NCBI RefSeq assembly: GCF_000721105.1
Contig: NZ_JOEV01000065.1
Coordinates: forward strand, 1 to 37,717
Direction of reading: 5' to 3'
Origin: Streptomyces cellulosae
GTDB lineage: Bacteria > Actinomycetota > Actinomycetes > Streptomycetales > Streptomycetaceae
Length of the DNA: 37,717 nucleotides
The notes beneath the pieces were generated by a model that saw nothing but the letters and a program-made list of their open reading frames with translations, did no database searches and was not told the origin of the DNA. The position numbers and the translations under genes are program-made. This document shows positions 32,236 to 37,717 of the stretch, in pieces (position 1 is the first letter of the stretch; the number at the start of each line of letters is the position of its first letter).

Positions 32236-33501
32236 ATGATCACCACCCTTGCCAAAGGCGGCAACGCTGCCTTGTCCGCAGCGGTCTGCCGCGTCACCCT
32301 TACCTCGCTCACTACGGGCATCGACGTTTCTGCTGTTCTGCTCGGGCAGGACGGCAAGGTGCGGAGTGATGACGATCTGGTCTTCTACAACCACTCGTCA
32401 CAGGACGGGATCGTACTGAACGGTCAGACGATCGTTGCGGATCTGGCCGCGGCTCCTGCGACAGTCGACCGTGTCGTGATCGTCGCCAGCATCGACCCTG
32501 AACTGCGGGCTACTCACTTCGACGCGAGCAACACCCCTCATGCGGTCATCGAGTGTGGGAGCGCACGGATCACTTTTGCGCCGCCGCCGCTCACGCATCG
32601 GGAGACAGTGGCCATCCTCGTTGAGCTTTACAAGCGGGCAGGGGTTTGGAAGGCAAGGGCAGTAGGACAGGGGTGGGACACGGGGCTGGCAGGTCTGGCC
32701 TCGGACTTTGGCATCGTTGTGGATGACCCTGGGCCATCTCCAGCACAATCTCCATCGGCGGCAACGGCCGCGCAGACTCGGCCTGCACCTACTGCGCCGC
32801 CACGACCCACCTACGCACCGAACGTGTCACCGAGGGTTGCACCAGTCCCGCTGACAACACTGACTCGCCCTCTTGTCCCGCTGGGCAAAGTCGTTCTTAC
32901 CAAGGCCGGTCAAGCGACTATCGACATGCGCAAGGACGATCCAAGTCTCGTCGTGACGGCCACACTCGAATGGAACGGCGGGAGCGCAGCCCGAAGACGA
33001 GCCGGCGCTGACCTCGACCTGTACGCCCTCTACGTCCTTGGAAGTGTTGTCACCCCGCCTGGCAAGCGCGCGAACAAGTCAGAGCAGGTCGTCTACTACC
33101 GTCAGCTCGGATCGCCCTTCGCGCTGCCCTACATCGCCCTGGACGGTGACTCCCGGGTGCCTGGCCGCGAGACGATTACCATCCGTCGCCCCGACCTACA
33201 GGGCTACATCCTTCTGTGTGCCTACAGCGCGGTGGAAAACGGTGCCGGTTCGTTCAAGTCCTATGGCGCTCGGGCAGTCGTCACCGACGGGCGGGGTTCC
33301 ACGGTAACGGTGCCACTGTTCAACAATCGCAACCTGTCCTACTGGGTCGCCATCGCCTTGATCGACTTCACCGTTCCCGGCGGTGCCCAGATCCGGCACG
33401 TAGAGAAGTACAGCGGCAACCACGTCGAGGCTCGCCCCACCCTCTACTCGAACGGCAACTTTCGCATGAGCACCGGAAAGGTCGAATTCAAGACGAGATA
33501 G
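32236..33501 (+). CDS. Tandem TerD-domain protein (tellurium-resistance family)
   Basis: A 421-residue protein with two TerD-like domains. The first, about 1-155, begins MITTLAKGGNAALSAAVCRV and contains DVSAVLLGQDGKVRSDDDLV, close to the family core, then WDTGLAGLASDFGI. A Pro/Ala/Thr-rich linker spans about 160-205. The second, about 220-421, contains AGADLDLYALYVLG and YIALDGDSRVPGRETITI, the calcium-binding-type loops of TerD. TerD proteins function in tellurite resistance, stress and phage-related membrane complexes; here there are no other ter genes beside it. GAGAGGG ribosome site. First gene of the integrated element; its GC content is slightly lower than the chromosome core. Confidence 0.87.
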   Translation: MITTLAKGGNAALSAAVCRVTLTSLTTGIDVSAVLLGQDGKVRSDDDLVFYNHSSQDGIVLNGQTIVADLAAAPATVDRVVIVASIDPELRATHFDASNTPHAVIECGSARITFAPPPLTHRETVAILVELYKRAGVWKARAVGQGWDTGLAGLASDFGIVVDDPGPSPAQSPSAATAAQTRPAPTAPPRPTYAPNVSPRVAPVPLTTLTRPLVPLGKVVLTKAGQATIDMRKDDPSLVVTATLEWNGGSAARRRAGADLDLYALYVLGSVVTPPGKRANKSEQVVYYRQLGSPFALPYIALDGDSRVPGRETITIRRPDLQGYILLCAYSAVENGAGSFKSYGARAVVTDGRGSTVTVPLFNNRNLSYWVAIALIDFTVPGGAQIRHVEKYSGNHVEARPTLYSNGNFRMSTGKVEFKTR

Positions 33502-33970
33502 TTGGCAGCAAGACCTGACCCATCCTCAAGTGGCTGGAGTCTGCCAGCTCCCGCATCCCGGAAGCTCTGAGCTTGGGAAGCTGAGGTGATCTCGGACTCT
33601 CTGCGGGCTTGACCTGCAGCGGAGGCGTCGCGACGTCTGGTGACGGGTCCGTCGATTCTCCGGTGTTCCCCGCGGTTCCCCGTACGATCTGGCACGCGTC
33701 TGGCACGACCTCTTCGTCACGAACTCTCGGCTGGGTGGTTATTGAAGCCTGTTGGGCTGGTCAGTCCACTGTCTACGGTCGTTGGCGGTCAGCTGAGGCC
33801 ATGGTGGTTGCTGTACTGCAACGGCTCCGGAGAGCACGCTCGCTGAGACCCTGCCAATGACATCGACCTGCGAAGAAGCCGCGCAAGGGGGCGTGCGCCT
33901 CTCTGATCCACACGCCCCTCACGCGAGGAGGCGTCCATCACCAGGGTGTCAGCTGTGCGGAGCGGCAGAC

Positions 33971-34195
33971 TCAGTGTCCGCCCCACCAATCCAGCCACCA
34001 CTCCAAGGCTCGCTTGCCAGCCGCAGAGCAGAGCCCGCCGAGGGTTGCGAGAAGTAGTTGCTTCCCTATCGTCCGACGTCCCGTCTCGTGGCGCTCACTC
34101 GGGCGCTGTCCTGTCACCTGGTCCTCCAGTTGGCCGGCTCGCAGCGCGGCGTGGGGAAGCCCGTTCCTTGGTGGGCCCCGCGACTGCATCTCCAT
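33971..34195 (-). CDS. Possible small ORF, 74 residues
   Basis: Starts MEMQSRGPPRNGLPH and ends in a hydrophobic/aromatic stretch (QLLLATLGGLCSAAGKRALE, then WWLDWWGGH) that could be an amphipathic or membrane helix. No ribosome site and ordinary codon bias, so it may not be translated. Listed because the C-terminal half looks more protein-like than expected by chance. Confidence 0.2.
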   Translation of the reverse strand: MEMQSRGPPRNGLPHAALRAGQLEDQVTGQRPSERHETGRRTIGKQLLLATLGGLCSAAGKRALEWWLDWWGGH

Positions 34196-34304
34196 TGAGC
34201 GGCGACGCGGGGAGTGGCTGGCAACTCGGTGACAGCTTCAAGACATGATGGTTCGTTCGCGCAGTTCAGAGCCATCGGCTCATCTAGTGTGTTGGACATT
34301 CGCT

Positions 34305-34327
34305 GACACTTACAGACACTTACAGAC
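34305..34327. repeat. 10-base tandem direct repeat in the HTH gene leader
   Basis: GACACTTACA occurs twice in a row (34305-34314, 34315-34324) followed by a third GAC. It ends 12 bases before the ATG of the HTH protein, close to where its promoter should be, and could be a binding site for that protein or another regulator. Confidence 0.6.
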
Positions 34328-34339
34328 GAGGTAAGACGC

Positions 34340-35569
34340 ATGTCCACTAGGGGTGCTCGGGGGGTCTCCCTGCCCGGAACGGACCAGATGCCTCCAGGTC
34401 CAAAACGCGACGTGATCATTGAGCTACACAAGCTCTACCGCCTAGCTGACACCCCGGGCGTCCGCAGCATAAGCACCGAGGTCCACAAGCGAGACGATCT
34501 CAGTGCGACTATGAACAGAGATTTGGTCTCGCAGATCCTCTCTGGGCGGCGCTGGCCTACGGTGAAGCAATTGGACAGCCTAGTACGCGTTTTAGCCAGT
34601 CAGGCGATTAATAGTCCCGGAGAGGATGCCGAGAGTTCGAGGTTTATTACTCTCTGGACTGCGGCAGAGGAACCGTTTTTGGAGGCGGCCTCTGAAACCT
34701 ACTTGAGAGACCCCATAGACCGAGCCTTTGAGGAAGCTAGCGCTTCAGGTGACGTAACTCCTATCGTTGTGCTGGCTGAAAAGCGGCCACCGGAAACTAT
34801 CGTCGATATTTTAAATAAATTGAAGGAGCGTTCTTGGGTCAACTTCGCTAAGGGTCTGCTAGAAGGGTTGGCTGAACGCTTAGAGCCCTCTCGAGTTCCA
34901 GCTCTGGCTTCCCTACTTCCGTCTTTATCAGGCGATGGATGGTTTCCGGCAGATGGTGGGATCTTCGTGGGCGCATTCGCCAGAGTGCGGTCCATCTTCG
35001 ATGTCTGTCACCTTGCTGACCTGATGATGCGTGCTGGTGCTACAGGTTATGCAGCTATCTTGGTCAGAATCGTTCGGGATGAAAGGCCCCTTGCAGAAAT
35101 AGCCGAGCTTTTTGTCTCGCTACACAAAGGCGGTCATGGCTGGAAAGTGGGAAACACCTGGAATTCTGACGATGTATGGCCTGATTCTCCGAACACTGTT
35201 CTGCTGCTGATCCAAGAATTCCTCTCGCTTGGTTGTCCCGAGGGTGTTCCCATCCTCGTTGCCCGTTTCGGAAGTGGCCACTCAAGTAAGCATCGGTGGG
35301 ATCTCTATCAGTTGCTGGGTGAGAAAGCGATGTGGGATGTTCGAGAAGGAATGATTCAGTCGTTGGTTGAGGTGGTGACTGAGCGCGAGGTGGCCGAATT
35401 TGTATCGATTGCAGCTTCAGCTGGTGATGAGGAACTCTCTTCTAGAGTGATTCGAGGTCTCGTATCCTTCCGTAGTTGGGGTAGGGCATCACACTTTATC
35501 CAGTTCCTCCCTCCAGAGCTCGAAGCGATCGCGTCCGAAAGTCGGAAACGCGGCAAGGGGAGTCCGTGA
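34340..35569 (+). CDS. HTH-domain plus helical-repeat protein, AT-rich, unknown (candidate defence gene)
   Basis: A 409-residue protein. Residues about 22-87 form a four- or five-helix module: DVIIELHKLYRLAD, VRSISTEVHKRDD, MNRDLVSQILSGRRWPTVKQ and LDSLVRVLA, the XRE-like module often found at the N-terminus of multi-domain signalling and effector proteins in Streptomyces. The remaining 310 residues are predicted all-helical, with repeating leucine-rich helices (ETIVDILNKLKERSWVNFAK, VCHLADLMMRAGATGYAAIL, LLIQEFLSLGCPEGVPILVA), like HEAT/TPR-type scaffolds. No enzyme motif is visible. GAGGTAAG precedes the ATG. Codons ending in A or T are frequent, very unlike the chromosome, indicating recent transfer. 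A nuclease-like gene follows on the same strand. Confidence 0.7.
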   Translation: MSTRGARGVSLPGTDQMPPGPKRDVIIELHKLYRLADTPGVRSISTEVHKRDDLSATMNRDLVSQILSGRRWPTVKQLDSLVRVLASQAINSPGEDAESSRFITLWTAAEEPFLEAASETYLRDPIDRAFEEASASGDVTPIVVLAEKRPPETIVDILNKLKERSWVNFAKGLLEGLAERLEPSRVPALASLLPSLSGDGWFPADGGIFVGAFARVRSIFDVCHLADLMMRAGATGYAAILVRIVRDERPLAEIAELFVSLHKGGHGWKVGNTWNSDDVWPDSPNTVLLLIQEFLSLGCPEGVPILVARFGSGHSSKHRWDLYQLLGEKAMWDVREGMIQSLVEVVTEREVAEFVSIAASAGDEELSSRVIRGLVSFRSWGRASHFIQFLPPELEAIASESRKRGKGSP

Positions 35570-35751
35570 AGCTCCCAGGCGAGCGCGGGACCGCACCGGC
35601 GTTGACCGTGGCTGACCCCTATACGCACGGCTGTGGTATGAACCTCAGCCGGCGACAACCAGCAGCCGCGATGGCGGGCACGCCGACCGACCACACGCGA
35701 GCATATGTCTCCGCTGCCCAGTGCCACCTGGCCGACTACCGGGGGCTATAG
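35566..35751 (+). CDS. Possible small coupled ORF, 61 residues
   Basis: A GTG overlapping the stop codon of the HTH gene, with AAGGGGAG four bases before it, opens a frame beginning MKLPGERGTAPALTVADPYT and ending QCHLADYRGL at 35751. It contains two Cys and several His but no recognised motif. The start context is good, but the composition is higher in GC than either neighbour and the frame could be chance. Confidence 0.3.
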   Translation: MKLPGERGTAPALTVADPYTHGCGMNLSRRQPAAAMAGTPTDHTRAYVSAAQCHLADYRGL

Positions 35752-35818
35752 GTGATGCCCCCGTCTGACGTCGGATGAGAATGCCTATGCACTTCTTACT
35801 AATGAGGCTGGAGGAGTT

Positions 35819-37258
35819 TTGACCCCAGAGGAGACCTTGACATCTCTGGTGAACGACTTGGACGCGGCGGATACGCCCGAAAAATTTTGGGCCGTTCAAG
35901 TCCGCTTGGCTAATGAGATCAAGGAGGACGAAAGACAAAAGAGTCCGGAAACGGACGAGCACAAGCACAAGCTGCGCCTCTTGGGTGACGCTCTTGCTTG
36001 GAAAGTTCTAGATCGGCATACCATTCGGGAACTGAGTCGTGATCGGCTGCGGGCTGCTCATCTGACATCGCAAGGAGAAGATTTCGAATTCGTCCTTCGT
36101 GTCGCTGAGACATCTGCAAAACGGGGAGACTTCGCGCTCGTCTGCGACCTTACGCACCTGTTGGCGGTAGGCGACGTACTGGTTGTCGATTCTGGTGGAA
36201 TAGTTATATTTGAATGCAAGAATCGGACGATACCGATGCGCCCACCTACAGGAAGGCAAGCTCGTCAAGAAAAGAGAGCTCGCGAGGCATCTCACTACCT
36301 AGAGCGTGGCTTCGTAGAAATAGAAGGAGGGGGGGATCGCATCTCATTCGACCTAGATGAACCGCCGTGCGAGCACGCGGCATTGCGTGATTGTGTCGAG
36401 AGATCGTATATCGATCCAGATGGAGGTGCTGGCATAGCAAAACTCGGAGAGCGGGATTTCATACTCGCATTCCGTGTAGGTCGGAAGGAAATCGGCGAGG
36501 TGCTCGATCCCCTGTTCAAGAATTTGAACACAACGGGGTGGAGGTTGGGATATTCCCAAGGCTTTTCTGGCGCCATATGGTATCCGTCTCCCTTCCGTAG
36601 TAACCCTTTCCTGCTGCCACTGACTGTGGAGCAGCGGTGCGACCTGGTTAATGGCAATCTAATCCTCATGAGGATCGTAGATGTAGCTAATCTCGACTAC
36701 TCGGGCGAAGTTGACGGCCTGCGCGTGGAATTCAGTGTTGCTACAAAGGGTGACGAGCTGAGTTTTCGAGCTAGCGTTGACGGCGAATCGGTTAGTATCT
36801 CCAATCGGTTCATCGAGCAAGTCTTTTGGGACTTTAAATCCACGGCCAATATGGGGGCGATGGTGGCTGAAATGGCCGCCAAAACGGCCAAAATTTCTAA
36901 CGCACTCCAAGATGGGAGTATCGACAGATCAGAATACGTGTCGCCGACAGTGAGGGCGAATCACGCTTTTGTGTTCCGTAAAGGTCAGAGCGGCAACCCT
37001 TTGGTGCGTATAAGTGTGGAACAGCTCAACCGTCTCGGTGTAGATACCTCTGCAATATCGGATGATCTATTCGTGCCGGTGGAGGGGTCACCGAATATGG
37101 CAATCGCTCCGCCCATGGTGGTAGAACTCAAAAGCGGACGGCCTACTATGCGACCTGCTGGCGAGGGAGAGATTGTCTCGGGTGAGATAATAGAAATGAT
37201 TGGAATCGATTTTCCTACGAGGACTCGAGCAGAAGAAGGCTTCGAGGGCGAAACATGA
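35819..37258 (+). CDS. PD-(D/E)XK nuclease-like protein, AT-rich, unknown (candidate defence gene)
   Basis: A 479-residue protein starting at a TTG (35819-35821) with GGAGGAG just upstream. Residues about 85-140 carry a restriction-endonuclease-fold pattern: a helix GEDFEFVLRVAE supplying a Glu, then AVGDVLVVDSGGIVIFECKN with Asp119 and Glu132-x-Lys134, the spacing of the PD-(D/E)XK active site. The N-terminal 80 residues are helical and charged. The region after about 200 is mixed alpha/beta with no motif I know (PLFKNLNTTGWRLGYSQGFS, NRFIEQVFWDFKST). Like the preceding HTH gene it uses many A/T-ending codons. Together they look like a two-gene effector/scaffold unit; a nuclease acting on phage or plasmid DNA or RNA is inference. 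Confidence 0.7.
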   Translation: MTPEETLTSLVNDLDAADTPEKFWAVQVRLANEIKEDERQKSPETDEHKHKLRLLGDALAWKVLDRHTIRELSRDRLRAAHLTSQGEDFEFVLRVAETSAKRGDFALVCDLTHLLAVGDVLVVDSGGIVIFECKNRTIPMRPPTGRQARQEKRAREASHYLERGFVEIEGGGDRISFDLDEPPCEHAALRDCVERSYIDPDGGAGIAKLGERDFILAFRVGRKEIGEVLDPLFKNLNTTGWRLGYSQGFSGAIWYPSPFRSNPFLLPLTVEQRCDLVNGNLILMRIVDVANLDYSGEVDGLRVEFSVATKGDELSFRASVDGESVSISNRFIEQVFWDFKSTANMGAMVAEMAAKTAKISNALQDGSIDRSEYVSPTVRANHAFVFRKGQSGNPLVRISVEQLNRLGVDTSAISDDLFVPVEGSPNMAIAPPMVVELKSGRPTMRPAGEGEIVSGEIIEMIGIDFPTRTRAEEGFEGET

Positions 37259-37717
37259 AGTCGGCGGAGCGATTTTGGCCTGGAGCTGCTTTGGCGCGAG
37301 TGATCATGGCCCCGTAAGCTTGCGGCGCGTCGGGCAGTCTGTGGACCTGCCCGGTAAAGCACGACGTTGGGGCCATGATCTTCGAGGCTCGCGCCAAAGT
37401 GGCTGGCTAAAATCGTGGAGCCGACCGCCCCAGCCACGACGTACCCCTTCTCTAACATCAGGCGACTGCATGCTACGAGCGCGGCCCGGGCGCCGGTCGG
37501 GCTGGAGCGGGGCGGAGACAGGAGCGCAGGCCCGGCCGGGGGCCGGGCCGCGCGGTGAGCGGAGCGAGCCGCCTTGAACCCGTAGAGAAAGTTGTAACTC
37601 AGTCGGTCGCAGGGGCTTTGTCCGGTCCCGGTAGATGCTTGACACTTCGATCCCAGCTGATGGTTGACGGGTGGCCGTGATCGGCTTTGCTGTGCGCGTT
37701 GTTTCGGCGCGTGCGGG
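37259..37717. other. 459-base non-coding right end of the window
   Basis: No convincing gene. It contains the nested inverted repeat at 37289-37399 and a GC-rich hairpin near 37530-37550 (GGCCCGGCC with GGGCCGGGCC). The base composition returns to high GC after 37.26 kb, so the AT-rich pair ends here. Confidence 0.6.
37289..37399. repeat. 111-base nested inverted repeat
   Basis: CTTTGGCGCGAG (37289-37300) pairs perfectly with CTCGCGCCAAAG (37388-37399), and GATCATGGCCCC (37302-37313) with GGGGCCATGATC (37369-37380). Inside, CGGGCAG (37331-37337) pairs with CTGCCCG (37347-37353). The result is a long stem with an asymmetric bulge and an internal hairpin, 30 bases past the nuclease stop. It could be a folded RNA, a terminator, or a small palindromic mobile repeat. 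Confidence 0.8.

Larger units (their letters stand above)
33502..34339. other. 838-base gene-poor stretch inside the element
   Basis: No frame has clear coding character. There is a hairpin GGGGCGTG (33888-33895) with CACGCCCC (33911-33918) that might end transcription. A weak minus-strand frame (33971-34195) is listed separately. The right end holds the leader of the HTH gene, with direct repeats at 34305-34327. The composition falls from high GC to AT-richer toward the right, which suggests a junction between DNA of different origins around 34.2 kb. Confidence 0.5.

Noticed and set aside
34014..34232. Plus-strand 72-codon frame in the gene-poor stretch
   Set aside because: No ribosome site, Arg/Ser/Trp-rich composition, and it overlaps a minus-strand frame that looks slightly better.
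37304..37645. 113-codon minus-strand frame across the nested inverted repeat
   Set aside because: It runs through the palindrome and is Arg/Pro-rich without a domain; such frames are often annotated but look non-coding.
37600..37717. Left end of an insertion sequence
   Set aside because: The composition change and TTGACA-like element hint at a new transcription unit, but no terminal repeat or transposase frame is visible before the edge.

Overview
This is a high-GC actinobacterial chromosome segment, almost certainly Streptomyces: third codon positions are nearly all G or C, GTG starts are common, and several small proteins, the tandem SigB/SigF-type sigma factors, the TadA/upp block and a DmdR-type iron box are all typical of that genus. 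All functional names below come from reading motifs and recalled synteny; no search was run.

Layout. (1) 1-3.1 kb: a MarR repressor and a 14-TM drug exporter in one operon, the exporter running off the left edge with an unusual extracellular tail. (2) 3.1-11.6 kb: a conserved core block with a lipoprotein, two tandem stress/development sigma factors (sigN- and sigF-like), a Dabb barrel protein, tRNA-Ser(CGA), tadA with its companion gene, a Gly-Ser-Pro-rich protein, upp, a LytR_C protein, and several small conserved proteins. (3) 11.6-20.5 kb: HdeD-like membrane protein, a HhH-GPD DNA repair protein, then a divergent iron-regulated cluster (siderophore-interacting flavoprotein on one side; penicillin acylase, AlcB-type acyltransferase and cupin on the other) around a 19-bp iron box, followed by CopC-CopD, DUF72 and zinc-ribbon proteins. 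(4) 20.6-22.2 kb: an ArsR-SRPBCC fusion regulator coupled to a DHFR-like reductase. (5) 22.4-28.6 kb: a four-gene operon encoding a PEP-synthase-like enzyme split into an ATP-grasp subunit and a phospho-His subunit, an HD-domain protein and a PAS-GAF-SpoIIE-HATPase phosphatase. (6) 28.7-31.9 kb: a LamG secreted protein, a frameshifted gene remnant and a VapBC pair.

(7) 31.9 kb to the right edge: a 3' fragment of a tRNA-Ser gene still followed by a strong terminator marks the end of an integrated element. To its right lie a tandem TerD protein, an 840-base gene-poor stretch, then two clearly AT-richer genes: an HTH/helical-repeat protein and a PD-(D/E)XK nuclease-like protein, followed by a 111-base nested inverted repeat. 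This looks like horizontally acquired defence-type cargo.

The best candidates for undescribed biology are the AT-rich HTH plus nuclease pair (34340-37258) and the split PEP-synthase/HD/SpoIIE operon (22422-28585); the iron-controlled acylase/acyltransferase operon is a third.
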